Assembly (NCBI GenBank): GCA_963832725.1
Contig: CAWHVG010000001.1
Location: 372,001 to 436,000 of the forward strand
Direction of reading: 5' to 3'
Origin: JAEZBP01 sp963832725
GTDB taxonomy: Bacteria > Myxococcota_A > Polyangia > Polyangiales > Sandaracinaceae
Length of the DNA stretch: 64,000 bases
Part shown: in pieces, positions 48,064 through 56,276 of the stretch
How the letters are laid out: every line of letters starts with the position of its first letter
Position numbering within the stretch: the stretch's first letter is position 1
Made by a program: the position numbers and the translations under genes
Notes under the pieces: model-generated
What the model was told of the DNA's origin: nothing
The model's input: the letters and a program-made list of their open reading frames with translations, nothing else
Database searches by the model: none

Positions 48064-48786
48064 GTGGGACCCACGGAGGAGCTGCGGCGCGCGGCGGTGG
48101 CCGCCGCCCGTGACGCGCGCGCGCTCCTGGCCGAGCTCCCGGCCGGCGACGAGGCGGCCGCGGCGCTGCGGCGGGTGGTGGAGGATCTCTTCGCGGCCGA
48201 GGTCGGCGACGCCGGCGCGGTGCTCGAGCGGCTCGAGGCCGCGATGGAGGGCATGCGCGCGCTGATCGAGACACGGCCGGAGACGCGCAGCGGTCGCGAG
48301 CTCGAGCGCGCGATGGCGTTGCTCCATCCCGTGCGTACCGAGCTGGGCCGGGCCCTCGGCCGCGGTGGGCGCGAGGACGCCACCGCACCCTTCCTGCTGA
48401 CCTCGACCAGGGTCAAAGCGTCCAGTCCGCCCGACGACGTGGACGAGCGACGCGAGGACCCGCGCGCGGAGATGGAGCTGGACGTCGGGCTCGAAGGCGA
48501 GAACACCTTCTTCACCGGCCGCACGGGCGACCTCTCGAAGGGCGGCCTCTTCGTGGCCACCGACAATCCCATGCCCGTCGGCACCGAGCTCCTGCTCTCG
48601 TTCGTCCTCCCGGACCGCTATCGGGTGCGCGCCGAAGGCGTCGTGGCCTGGGTGCGAGCGCCCCGCTACCGGCCCGACGCGCCGCCGGCCGGCATGGGCG
48701 TGCGTTTCTTGCGCCTGACGCCGCGCGACCAGCACGCCATCGAGCACTTCCTCACCCTGCGGCCGGCCTTCCGCTACGGCGACTGA
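48064..48786 (+). CDS. PilZ-domain protein (second of a pair)
   Basis: The 240-residue protein has the same order as its neighbour: helical N-terminal region (1-110), linker, and PilZ domain with ERREDPRAEMELDVGLEGEN (which carries an RREDPR stretch that could form an RxxxR site), GDLSKGGLFVATDNPMPVGT and GVRFLRLTPRDQHAIEHFL. GTG 48064 is the start, one base after the upstream stop. The pair likely responds to c-di-GMP or has a structural role; this is by family. Confidence 0.83.
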   Translation: MGPTEELRRAAVAAARDARALLAELPAGDEAAAALRRVVEDLFAAEVGDAGAVLERLEAAMEGMRALIETRPETRSGRELERAMALLHPVRTELGRALGRGGREDATAPFLLTSTRVKASSPPDDVDERREDPRAEMELDVGLEGENTFFTGRTGDLSKGGLFVATDNPMPVGTELLLSFVLPDRYRVRAEGVVAWVRAPRYRPDAPPAGMGVRFLRLTPRDQHAIEHFLTLRPAFRYGD

Positions 48787-48939
48787 CGCTCTCTCCCTCT
48801 CGTCGATCCGGGCCCGCCCGAGGAGGTACTTCAACGGACTGCTAACTGGACGCGTCGACATGCCGGCGACGGGCACCGGGAGCATTCCCCTTCTGCGCTC
48901 CTGCTCGCGCCCGCTGGGCGTGCCGGGTATGCTCGGCCC

Positions 48940-49515
48940 GTGTTCCTCCGCAAAGCCGCGCTCCGACCGGTGCCCCGCTGGGCGGTCGTCGACGACCTCG
49001 CTCTGGATGACCTCGAGGACACCCTCGGGGATGGGCAGGAACGCCTGCAGCAGGCCCTCGACGCGGGCTACCGGGACATGGATCGGCTCCAACCCCATCT
49101 CGCCGAGTGGATGGCGACGCAGCTCTCGAGCCGCCACGACGAGCTCGCGCAGTCGGTCGGCTACTTCCTGGCCGTCACCGTCTACATGGCCTTCCGCGAA
49201 GCCTTCCCGACCCGGCTCACCACGGTGGACGAGCTCTCCCTCCAGCTCGCGATCGACACCCTCAGCGTCGACGAGGAGCTGCGAGCCAACAATCCCACGG
49301 AGGTGCTCGAGAGCGACGACGTAGTGGCGATGGGCCAGCCCGTGCTCCTCGGCTACGTGCAGCACCACTTCGACGAGGCGCTGGCGCAGGCCGACGACGA
49401 GGTCGACCTCGAGGCCTTCGACGTGGTCTACCGCGCAATCCTGGTCGAGGTGATCGCGCTCAGCCACGCCGTCCGCTCGCCCGACGGCCAGACGCAGAAG
49501 ACGATCCTCGCCTGA
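48940..49515 (+). CDS. Helical hypothetical protein
   Basis: The 191-residue protein has no signal peptide or membrane segment and is predicted mostly alpha-helical, with long acidic stretches (VDDLALDDLEDTLGDGQERL, HFDEALAQADDEVDLEAFD). No family was recognised. GTG 48940 is assumed as start. It lies 150 bases after the PilZ pair. A palindromic repeat begins 19 bases after its stop. Confidence 0.65.
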   Translation: MFLRKAALRPVPRWAVVDDLALDDLEDTLGDGQERLQQALDAGYRDMDRLQPHLAEWMATQLSSRHDELAQSVGYFLAVTVYMAFREAFPTRLTTVDELSLQLAIDTLSVDEELRANNPTEVLESDDVVAMGQPVLLGYVQHHFDEALAQADDEVDLEAFDVVYRAILVEVIALSHAVRSPDGQTQKTILA

Positions 49516-49533
49516 TCCGATCGCCCAGGCGTA

Positions 49534-49695
49534 GATGTCCGAGGCGGAAGTCGCGACCGGTATGGCCGAGCGATCGGCGTCGAGATTGGGGGCGCGGCCC
49601 CGCAGGAAGTGCAAAGCACTTTCGAGGAGGCTCGCCTCCGAGGAATCGGCGTCGAGGGCCGGCCAGAACGTGTTGCGACTTCCGCGGAGGACATC
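49534..49695. repeat. Palindromic dispersed element, copy 1
   Basis: About 160 bp, roughly 75-80% identical to 59474-59633. Its ends are imperfect inverted repeats (GATGTCCGAGGCGGAAGTCG against CGACTTCCGCGGAGGACATC). Its centre contains short palindromes (AGTGCAAAGCACT and GGAGGCTCGCCTCC). It reads open on the minus strand but the frame shows no domain. A MITE-like element starts at its right end. Confidence 0.8.
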
Positions 49696-49860
49696 TAGTC
49701 CCCCGTATCCGTGATTCCTACCCAATCTCGGCGGCTCTCGCCGCGCGACTCAGCGTCACTCCTCCTCGACGATGCTGTGGCATCGCCTCGTCGTCGTTCC
49801 TTGATTCGCACGCCGATGGCTCGCCGATATTGGGCACTCACTACGGATACGGGGGACTAG
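49695..49860. mobile_element. 166 bp MITE-like element with terminal inverted repeats
   Basis: CTAGTCCCCCGTATCCGT at 49695-49712 is exactly reverse-complementary to 49843-49860. Inward, TACCCAATCTCGGCGG and its partner CCGATATTGGGCA keep the match imperfect but clear for about 40 bases. No transposase gene is inside. No target duplication was found. It lies in the gap between genes at 49515 and 49877, which together with the preceding repeat fills this stretch. Confidence 0.6.
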
Positions 49861-49876
49861 CCGCGCCTCGCGCGCT

Positions 49877-50653
49877 TCAGTCGTGTCGAGCGCCTCGCTC
49901 CTCGGCGCGCTCCGAGGCGGGCACCTCGACCTCGTCGAGGTCCCCCGTCTCCACGCGGACCTGCGCCGCGGGGCGCGCCACCAGCTCGCGGAAGACGTAG
50001 CGGACGACGCCTTCGGAATCGACGTCCACCGACACGCGCGAGCCGTCGCCGACCTGGCTGGTCAAGAGCGCGTCGGCCTCGTCGACCGGGAGGCCGAAGG
50101 ACTTGGCCACGTCGGTCGCCGTGAGGGAGCCCTCGTTGCGCTCCGCCAGCTCGAGCACCGCCGTCTCGCGCGCCTGCCGGTCCGCGCGGTCGGCGTCCTG
50201 CATGCTTCGCACGCCACCGCGGATCGAGAGCGCCCCCAGCCCCACGCCGACCAACCCGGCGAGCGCGGCGACACCGAGCCCGAACGCGCCCGGCAGGACC
50301 ATCGCCGCCAGCACCGCCGCCAACACGCCCGCGCCGAGCGAGAGGATCCCGAAGCCGCGCTTGGCGCGCCCGCGCGCCCGCGCCAGCATGGCCGTGGTGC
50401 TCGCGCTGCGGCCGGTGTGCGAGGCCGGCACGATGGAGCCGCCGCGCGCACCACCGAGGAGCGCCGTGCCCGCGCGCGGCTTTCCGCAGGCGGCGCACAC
50501 CGTGATCCCGCCGCGCTGCATCACCGCGGCCACCGCGTTGCAGTGCGGGCAGCGGTTCGACTCGCCGAAGACGCGCCCGCAGCCGGGGCAGCGCGGCGCG
50601 CCTTCCGGCACCGAAGTGCCGCAGGTGGGACAACGCTGGGGAGCATCGGCCAT
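49877..50653 (-). CDS. Zinc-ribbon membrane protein
   Basis: The protein opens with MADAPQRCPTCGTSVPEG, then three more CxxC pairs (RCPGCGRVF, RCPHCNAVA, VCAACGKPR), giving two zinc ribbons. A hydrophobic stretch (about 110-155: LSLGAGVLAAVLAAMVLPGA, FGLGVAALAGLVGVGLGALS) follows, and a soluble C-terminal domain with a winged-helix-like AVLELAERNEGSLTATDVA, SFGLPVDEADALLTSQVGDG. It is transcribed away from the DUF4920 gene region. Function unknown. ATG 50653 has GAGAGGCG upstream; TTG 50656 is also possible. Confidence 0.75.
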   Translation of the reverse strand: MADAPQRCPTCGTSVPEGAPRCPGCGRVFGESNRCPHCNAVAAVMQRGGITVCAACGKPRAGTALLGGARGGSIVPASHTGRSASTTAMLARARGRAKRGFGILSLGAGVLAAVLAAMVLPGAFGLGVAALAGLVGVGLGALSIRGGVRSMQDADRADRQARETAVLELAERNEGSLTATDVAKSFGLPVDEADALLTSQVGDGSRVSVDVDSEGVVRYVFRELVARPAAQVRVETGDLDEVEVPASERAEERGARHD

Positions 50654-50734
50654 CAATCGCGCCTCTCTCTAGATGTGCTCGGTAAAGCTCGCAACACGCG
50701 AGCCAGCTGCGCTCTCATGCGCGGCGGGAGCGGG

Positions 50735-51241
50735 TCAGTGGACGACGACGCCGCTCGCGTGGATGGCGAGCGCGCTGGCCGTCTCGGTCGCGCCTTCGGA
50801 CGCGAGGTGGGCCCGCGCCTCGTCCGAGAGCGCCGCGAGGACGACACGGCCCTCCATCGTGGCGCGCCGACCCGCGACGTCGCGCGGCAGAAAGAACCGA
50901 TGACCGGCCATCGGCACCCGCACCGCCGGCCCGTTCGCGCCCTCGCGCAGCTCCATCCAGCAGCCCATTCGCTGACAAACCTGCGCGATCTCGCCCTCGG
51001 TGCGCACGACCTGGTCGCGATAGCGATCGGGCGCCGCGAGGATGGTCGAGAGCTGCGTCAGCGGCCGCTCCTCGTCGAGCGGAGCGCCGAAAGCACGGGG
51101 GGCGGTCGCGCCGGCACGGGCAGCGCCGGGCGCCACGACGCCCGCATGCGCGGCAGGCTGCGGAGCCACCCGCGGGAGCGGCTCGGCCGGGGCCGTGCAG
51201 GCGCCCAGCACGACCGCGAGGAGCGCGATCGCGCGCTTCAC
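50735..51241 (-). CDS. DUF4920-domain lipoprotein
   Basis: GTG 51241 starts a lipoprotein signal (VKRAIALLAVVLGAC) and a Pro/Ala-rich linker; the C-terminal half carries the DUF4920 pattern: LTQLSTILAAPDRYRDQVVR, TEGEIAQVCQRMGCWMELRE, AVRVPMAGHRFFLPRDVAGR and TMEGRVVLAALS. The two Cys of VCQRMGCW are typical of the family. Periplasmic or surface location is likely; function is unknown. The start overlaps the nudix stop (GTGA). Confidence 0.8.
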   Translation of the reverse strand: MKRAIALLAVVLGACTAPAEPLPRVAPQPAAHAGVVAPGAARAGATAPRAFGAPLDEERPLTQLSTILAAPDRYRDQVVRTEGEIAQVCQRMGCWMELREGANGPAVRVPMAGHRFFLPRDVAGRRATMEGRVVLAALSDEARAHLASEGATETASALAIHASGVVVH

Positions 51242-51643
51242 GCCTCGCCCAGGAGCTTGTTCATCGACGCTTCGTCCACCGGCGTGAACGGGTAGTCGTC
51301 GAACTCTTCGGAGGTCACCCAACGAAAGTCGTTCACCGCCCGCGCCTCGAGCTCCTCGTCGAGCAGATCGCACTCGTAGAGGTAGAGGTCGACTGTGTAG
51401 TGCTCGTAGGGGTGGGTTCGGAAACAGAATCCAGGGCTGCTTCACCTTCACCGCCACGCCGAGGCGCTCGTCAATCTCGCGGGCCAACGCCTCCGTGTCC
51501 GACTCGCCCTCTTCCACGCGCCCGCCCGGGAACTCCCAGAGCAGCGGCAGCACGGCGTTCGGTCGACGCTGCGTGATCAGATAGCGGCCATCCTGCTCGA
51601 TGACCGCACCGACCACCCGGATCGTCTTTCGTTCATCCGACAC
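51238..51643 (-). CDS. Nudix hydrolase (MutT-like), frame broken
   Basis: Small Nudix protein that hydrolyses nucleoside diphosphate derivatives. IRVVGAVIEQDGRYLITQRR, LPLLWEFPGGRVEEGESDTE and EALAREIDERLGV form the Nudix box (GX5EX7REUXEEXGU with one Asp variation). The frame breaks at GAATC on the plus strand (51427-51431); removing one base restores KVKQPWICFRTHPYEHYTVD, and reading continues LYLYECDLLDEELEARAVND, FRWVTSEEFDDYPF, with the stop at 51238. The stop overlaps the DUF4920 start, so the two are coupled. The MutT-like WEFPGGKVE motif suggests an 8-oxo-dGTPase, but this is not certain. Confidence 0.83.
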
Positions 51644-51731
51644 GAGGGGCGGATATACCCCCGATCCCGGCCGGAGTCACGCCTTCGACGGGCCCGCTCC
51701 AGGCTCCGCACCGGGGCCACGCGGAAGGGGC

Positions 51732-52058
51732 TCAGGCCTGCGGATAGGACTGGACGATCGTCCGCTGGGGACGCTCGACGCTCAGGATGGGGCTCGTCAC
51801 CAGGTCGCGGCCCGCCGCGTGGAAGAAGAGCGACTCGCCCACCTTCGGCGCTCCCGTGTTCGGGAGGATCCCACCGCTGCGGCTGAAGCGGATGCCGCCG
51901 TGAATGCGGTTGCGGAGCGCGAGGTGCGCGCGCAGCCACTCGCCGCTGCGCCGGTCGCGGACGGCGACGCAGAGATTGCGTCGAATGTGATACTCGGTGT
52001 TCCGGGTCACGAAGACCTTGTGGATCCGGCGATCTTTGCCGTTGTCCTTGAAGCCCAT
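51732..52058 (-). CDS. Small basic hypothetical protein
   Basis: The 108-residue protein starts MGFKDNGKDRRIHKVFVTRN and carries TEYHIRRNLCVAVRDRRSGE, ALRNRIHGGIRFSRSGGILP and GESLFFHAAGRDLVTSPI. No domain was recognised. GGAGG before ATG 52058 supports the start; the frame is open further upstream to 52373 with poor-quality sequence. Confidence 0.65.
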   Translation of the reverse strand: MGFKDNGKDRRIHKVFVTRNTEYHIRRNLCVAVRDRRSGEWLRAHLALRNRIHGGIRFSRSGGILPNTGAPKVGESLFFHAAGRDLVTSPILSVERPQRTIVQSYPQA

Positions 52059-52147
52059 CGGCCACCTCCAGACGACGCGTGGGTCTGCGTCCGACCCGAA
52101 CCTACATGTGGGAGCCCCGGGCACCAAGAAATCGGCAAAGGGCGTCC

Positions 52148-52187
52148 GACGCGCCTCGACGCGCCTCGACGCGCCTTGACGCGCTGC
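52148..52187. repeat. 10 bp tandem repeat
   Basis: Four units of GACGCGCCTC, the last two slightly changed, run from 52148 to 52187 in the gap between divergent genes at 52058 and 52214. Confidence 0.75.
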
Positions 52188-52213
52188 GTCATGGCACCCA
52201 ACATGGTCACGAG

Positions 52214-52324
52214 ATGACCTTCCATCTCGACCTCGCGGTGCTCTTCGCCTGCGCGCTCGCGCTCGGCGCCGCCCTCGTGCTGCGGCTGGCGCGGCGGACG
52301 GGCGAGCGCCTCCACGAGCGCTGA
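52214..52324 (+). CDS. Possible small membrane protein, 36 residues
   Basis: The short frame MTFHLDLAVLFACALALGAA continues into a basic tail (LVLRLARRTGERLHER), which is a single membrane segment. It lies just before the ferrochelatase gene. Ribosome-site support is weak (GAG four bases before ATG), so it may not be real. Confidence 0.35.
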   Translation: MTFHLDLAVLFACALALGAALVLRLARRTGERLHER

Positions 52325-52402
52325 GGGTCTGCTCCCTGCCAATCCGTTCGCGCTGCTCGTCGAGCGCGTTCATCGCGCTCCTTTGGCTGCTAGCCTCCGC
52401 GC

Positions 52403-53431
52403 ATGAGCGGATACGACGCGCTCCTGATCGTCTCGTTCGGTGGCCCGGAGGGACCGGACGAGGTCATGCCCTTCCTCGAGCGGGTCACCCGCGGCCGGAA
52501 CGTGCCGCGCGAGCGCCTCGAGGTGGTCGCCGAGCACTACCATCACTTCGGCGGCGTCAGCCCGATCAACGCGCGGACACGCAACGTGATCGAGGCGCTG
52601 CGGGCGGAGCTCTCGGCGAACGACATCGCGCTGCCCGTGTACTGGGGAAACCGGAATTGGCGGCCGCTCTTGACCGACACGGTGCGGCAGATGCGCGACG
52701 ACGGGGTGCGGCGCGCGCTCGCGATCGCCACCAGCGCGCTCAGTTCCTACTCGAGCTGTCGCGTGTACCTGGAGGACATCGCCAAGGCCCGGCACGAGGT
52801 CGGCGAGGGCGCGCCGGAGATCGACAAGATCCGCCCCTTCTACAACCACCCCGGCTACGTCGAGACCTGCAGCGCGCGCCTCGTCGACGCCCTCGCGCGG
52901 CTCCCCGCCGAGCGACGCGCCGGCGCGCGAGTGCTCTACAGCGCCCACAGCATCCCCGTGTCGATGGCCGACGGCTGCGCCTACGTCGCGCAGCTCGAGG
53001 AGCTGGCGGAGCTGGTCTCGGCCGAGGTCCGCGTCGGGCGCTGGGAGCAGGTCTACCAGAGCCGGAGCGGCCCACCACAGGTCCCGTGGCTGGAGCCGGA
53101 CGTCCTCGACGTGCTCGATCGCATCGCCGAGGAGGAGCCCGGCGCGGCGGTGGTGGTCGCGCCCTTCGGGTTCGTCGCCGACCACATGGAGGTGGTCTAC
53201 GACCTCGACGTCGAAGCCGAAGCACGCGCGGCGGAGCGCGGGCTGACCTTCGTCCGGGCCAGCGCAGCGAACGCGCATCCGCGCTTCGTGCGGATGCTCC
53301 GCGAGCTGATCGAGGAGAGGCTGGGCACGTCGGAGCGGAGGGCCGCGCTCGGCCGTCGAGGCGCCCTCCCCGACCGCTGCGCGCCCGATTGCTGCGCTCC
53401 TCCGCGACGCCCGAGACGGCCCGCCGAGTGA
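52403..53431 (+). CDS. hemH: Ferrochelatase, probably iron-sulfur type
   Basis: Inserts iron into a porphyrin in haem synthesis. Blocks are DALLIVSFGGPEGPDEVMPF, FGGVSPINARTRNVIEAL, VYWGNRNWRP, SALSSYSSCRVYLEDIAKAR (Cys119), VLYSAHSIPVSMADG (catalytic His182), VYQSRSGPPQVPWLEPD and APFGFVADHMEVVYDLDVEA. The C-terminus adds Cys326, Cys330 and Cys331 (DRCAPDCCAP). With Cys119 these four could hold a [2Fe-2S] cluster as in actinobacterial ferrochelatases, whose equivalents are the SYSxCRxY cysteine and three C-terminal cysteines. Whether its substrate is coproporphyrin or protoporphyrin is not settled. Confidence 0.94.
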   Translation: MSGYDALLIVSFGGPEGPDEVMPFLERVTRGRNVPRERLEVVAEHYHHFGGVSPINARTRNVIEALRAELSANDIALPVYWGNRNWRPLLTDTVRQMRDDGVRRALAIATSALSSYSSCRVYLEDIAKARHEVGEGAPEIDKIRPFYNHPGYVETCSARLVDALARLPAERRAGARVLYSAHSIPVSMADGCAYVAQLEELAELVSAEVRVGRWEQVYQSRSGPPQVPWLEPDVLDVLDRIAEEEPGAAVVVAPFGFVADHMEVVYDLDVEAEARAAERGLTFVRASAANAHPRFVRMLRELIEERLGTSERRAALGRRGALPDRCAPDCCAPPRRPRRPAE

Positions 53432-53488
53432 CGCAGGCCGCCACATCGCTTGACGGCCGGGGCATGCTGGTCAAGAGTCCGCGCCGAC

Positions 53489-54223
53489 ATGGGTGAAGAG
53501 GCCCACAACGCGCATCCCGTCCCCCGCGTCTCGATCGTCATCCCGGTCTACAACGAGGAGGCGATCCTCCACGCGGCCGTGGTCGATCTCGTCGACCTGC
53601 TCTCCGAGTTCGACTGGCCGTACGAGCTCGTCTTGGCGGAGAACGGCTCGAGCGATCGCACGGTGGAGATCGCCGAGTCGCTGACGTCGCGCTTCCCGCA
53701 GGTCCGAACCTTCAGCTACGGCGAGCCGAACTACGGCGCGGCGCTGAAGCGCGGCATCCTCGAAGCGCACGGCGAGTTCGTGGTCTGCGACGAGATCGAT
53801 CTCTGCGACACGGACTTCTACCGGCGCGCGCTGGCGCTGCTCGAGACGAACGAGGCCGACCTGGTCGTCGGGAGCAAGGCCATGGCCGGCGCCAGCGACG
53901 AGCGCCCGGTGTTGCGGCGCGCCGGCACCCACGTGATCAACGGCATGCTCCGGGTCGCGTTGGGCTTCCGCGGAACCGACACGCACGGGCTCAAGGCCTT
54001 CCGGCGCGCCTCCCTGGTCGAGGTCGCGCGCGCGTGTTTGGTCGACCGCGACCTCTTCGCGAGCGAGTTCGTCATCCGCGCGCAGCGGGGCGGCGTGCGC
54101 GTCACGGAGATCCCGGTGCGCGTGCTGGAGAAGCGGGCGCCCTCGATCCACCTCCTCCGCCGCGTGCCGAACGTGCTGAAGAACCTCGCCCGGCTCTTCG
54201 TGGCGATCCGCATCCAGGGCTGA
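53489..54223 (+). CDS. Family 2 glycosyltransferase
   Basis: GT-A enzyme of 244 residues. RVSIVIPVYNEEAILHAAVV, WPYELVLAENGSSDRTVEIA, FSYGEPNYGAALKRGILEA, FVVCDEIDLCDTDFYRRALA and TDTHGLKAFRRASLVEVARA are the family blocks; the DxD-like acidic pair is EID. The ending (RRVPNVLKNLARLFVAIRIQ) is amphipathic. ATG 53489 is preferred over the upstream 53450. The stop is 5 bases before the deacetylase start, so both act in one pathway, probably of surface polysaccharide. Confidence 0.85.
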   Translation: MGEEAHNAHPVPRVSIVIPVYNEEAILHAAVVDLVDLLSEFDWPYELVLAENGSSDRTVEIAESLTSRFPQVRTFSYGEPNYGAALKRGILEAHGEFVVCDEIDLCDTDFYRRALALLETNEADLVVGSKAMAGASDERPVLRRAGTHVINGMLRVALGFRGTDTHGLKAFRRASLVEVARACLVDRDLFASEFVIRAQRGGVRVTEIPVRVLEKRAPSIHLLRRVPNVLKNLARLFVAIRIQG

Positions 54224-54228
54224 GCCGC

Positions 54229-55149
54229 GTGAGGCTCGCCGCGCTCAGCGTCGATCTCGACGAGATCCACTGCTACACGGCGATCCACGGGCTGACGCCG
54301 CCCGACCCGAGCGCCGCCCGCGCCATCTACGAGCGGGCGCTGCCGCGGATCGCGCGCCTCTTCGAGGACGAGAGCGTGCCGGCGACGTTCTTCGCGGTGG
54401 GCTCCGATCTCGACGAGGAGAACGGCGGGCGCCTGGCCGCGCTGGCGAGCGCCGGGCACGAGATCGGCAACCACTCGCTCTCGCATCGCTACGATCTGAC
54501 GCGCCTCGACCGCGCCACCATCCGGCGCGAAATCGAGGGCGGCGCGGACGCCATCGAGCGTGCCTGCGGCGCGCGCCCGGCGGGTTTCCGGGCGCCGGGC
54601 TACACCATCACGGACACGGTGTTCGAGGTCCTCGACGAGCTCGGCACGGCCTACGACTCCAGCGTCTTCCCGTGCCCCGGCTACTACGGCGCCAAGGCGG
54701 CGGTGATCGGCGGCATGCGGCTCTTCGGCCGGCACAGCCGGAGCATCGTGGACACGCCGCGCGTCCTGAGCGCGCCCGCCGACCCCTATCGCGCCGGCGC
54801 ACCGTACTGGAAGCGCGGTGCGGGCACGGTCGAGCTCCCGATCGGCGTCACGCGCGGGCCGCGGCTGCCCTACATCGGCACGAACGTGGTCATGAGTGGC
54901 GAGCGCGGCGCGCGCTGGTTCACGCGGGCCATCACGGGCCGACCGCTGGTCAATCTGGAGCTTCACGGCATCGATTTGGCCGACGCGCGGGAGGACGGTC
55001 TGACGTTCCTCGCGCCCCATCAGCACGACCTGCGGCGCCCCGCCGCCGACAAGGCCCGCGCCCTCCGCGCCGCCATCGCCGAGCTGCGGCGAGCGGGGTA
55101 CCGCTTCGTCACCCTCCGCGAAGCCGCCGACCTGCTCTTTCCTGCCTGA
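54229..55149 (+). CDS. Polysaccharide deacetylase (NodB/CE4 family)
   Basis: The 306-residue protein has the NodB fold: LAALSVDLDEIHCY (with the metal-binding Asp pair), DESVPATFFAVGSDLDEENG, GHEIGNHSLSHRYDLTRL (the HxxxxH motif HSLSH), AGFRAPGYTITDTVF and AYDSSVFPCPGYYGAK. The C-terminal part (NLELHGIDLADAREDG and LAPHQHDLRRPAADKARALR) contains the second motif. It removes acetyl groups from sugar residues. The start is GTG 54229. No membrane segment or signal peptide is evident. The 3' flank is a 73 bp tandem repeat. Confidence 0.88.
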   Translation: MRLAALSVDLDEIHCYTAIHGLTPPDPSAARAIYERALPRIARLFEDESVPATFFAVGSDLDEENGGRLAALASAGHEIGNHSLSHRYDLTRLDRATIRREIEGGADAIERACGARPAGFRAPGYTITDTVFEVLDELGTAYDSSVFPCPGYYGAKAAVIGGMRLFGRHSRSIVDTPRVLSAPADPYRAGAPYWKRGAGTVELPIGVTRGPRLPYIGTNVVMSGERGARWFTRAITGRPLVNLELHGIDLADAREDGLTFLAPHQHDLRRPAADKARALRAAIAELRRAGYRFVTLREAADLLFPA

Positions 55150-55213
55150 AACCAGGGACGGCGCGAAGGGACCGCGGCGTCAGCGACGACCACGACCTGG
55201 GAGGCGCGACGGC

Positions 55214-55340
55214 CGCGCCGCCATCACCGCGACTAAGGCGACGCGCTTGCCACGACCGCGACCTGGCGTGCCGGCCCAGCGACGCCCGCGCCGCCATCAC
55301 CGCGACTGCGGCGACGCGCTTGCCACGACCGCGAGCTCGC
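55214..55340. repeat. 73 bp tandem repeat after the deacetylase
   Basis: CGCGCCGCCATCACCGCGAC at 55214 recurs at 55287 and the following bases to GCGCTTGCCACGACCGCGA also match. A weaker third unit may precede the first (55170-55205). It lies between the deacetylase stop and the rnhA stop. Confidence 0.8.
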
Positions 55341-55437
55341 CCGCGAACGCACCGACCGAGCGCCCTCACCGCAGCGGGCGAGCGGCGCGGAGGCGTCGGA
55401 TGCGGATGGCGAGCACGCGGTCCGCGGCGCGCGTGGC

Positions 55438-56154
55438 TCAGGATCGCGGACGCCAGCCGGACGTGGCGCGGGTGTCGACGGCCTCGCGCGCGAGCGAGTC
55501 GGCGACCTCGTTGAGCGCCACGCCGGCGTGGCCCGGGACGTAGTGGATGTGCACGTCTTTCAGGGCCGCCAGCGCGCGCTTCGCGGACGCGATCAGCTCG
55601 GGGTTCTTCTTGGCCTTCCAGCCCTGCGTCAGCACGCCGATCGAGTAGCGGCTGTCGGTGTAGATGTGGATGGGTCGGTCGCGGCCGGACAAGAGCTCCG
55701 CCGCGCGGAGGATGGCCGTCAGCTCGGCGATGTTGTTGGTGCCGCGGCCGAGGTACTCGCTGAGCTCCTGGCTCGCCTCGTCGTCGATGACCACCACACC
55801 CAGTCCGGCCGGGCCCGGATTGCCGGAGCACGCGCCGTCCGCGTACACGATGATCGCGCCGTCCGGGTGCGCGGGCGCCTCGGCCGACGGCTTCGCGGCC
55901 TTGCTCTTGCTCTTCGATTTGGACGCCGGCTTCGTGTCCTTGCGGGCGACCGGCTCCGCGTTCGCGCAGTGATCGTCCGGCAGCACTTCGGCGTCGGGCA
56001 ACGGCTTCAGGTTGCCGAGCCCGGCGCGGTAGGCCCGACCGTCGTCGCGCTTGTAGCGGACCTCCACCCGGCCGCCTTCGGCGAGGGGACGACCGTTCGC
56101 ATCGCAGCGCGCCAGCACCTTCGCGCCGCGCAAGGACATCGAAATCCAGGGCAT
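55438..56154 (-). CDS. rnhA: Ribonuclease HI with N-terminal extension
   Basis: Cleaves the RNA strand of RNA-DNA hybrids. The catalytic domain occupies the last 140 residues: IIVYADGACSGNPGPAGLGV (first Asp), GRGTNNIAELTAILRAAELL (Glu), IHIYTDSRYSIGVLTQGW (Asp) and YVPGHAGVALNEVADSLARE (last Asp). About 95 extra residues precede it, containing RVEVRYKRDDGRAYRAG and the Lys-Ser run KPASKSKSKSKAAKPS, which could be a separate nucleic-acid-binding or flexible segment. ATG 56154 is the start. Confidence 0.92.
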   Translation of the reverse strand: MPWISMSLRGAKVLARCDANGRPLAEGGRVEVRYKRDDGRAYRAGLGNLKPLPDAEVLPDDHCANAEPVARKDTKPASKSKSKSKAAKPSAEAPAHPDGAIIVYADGACSGNPGPAGLGVVVIDDEASQELSEYLGRGTNNIAELTAILRAAELLSGRDRPIHIYTDSRYSIGVLTQGWKAKKNPELIASAKRALAALKDVHIHYVPGHAGVALNEVADSLAREAVDTRATSGWRPRS

Positions 56155-56276
56155 GGGCTCGGCTCCATAGCACGTCGAAGGACCCGCGAACCACGCTCCG
56201 GTGGCGCGCGCGGATCGACGCGGGCGATGAATGCGCGTGATCGGGGCCCGTCGAAGCAGACGAGACGGAGGTCACC

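Noticed and set aside
48025..49725. Long minus-strand frame covering the PilZ and hypothetical genes
   Set aside because: It is antisense to well-supported genes, and its start lies in the dispersed repeat; no domain.
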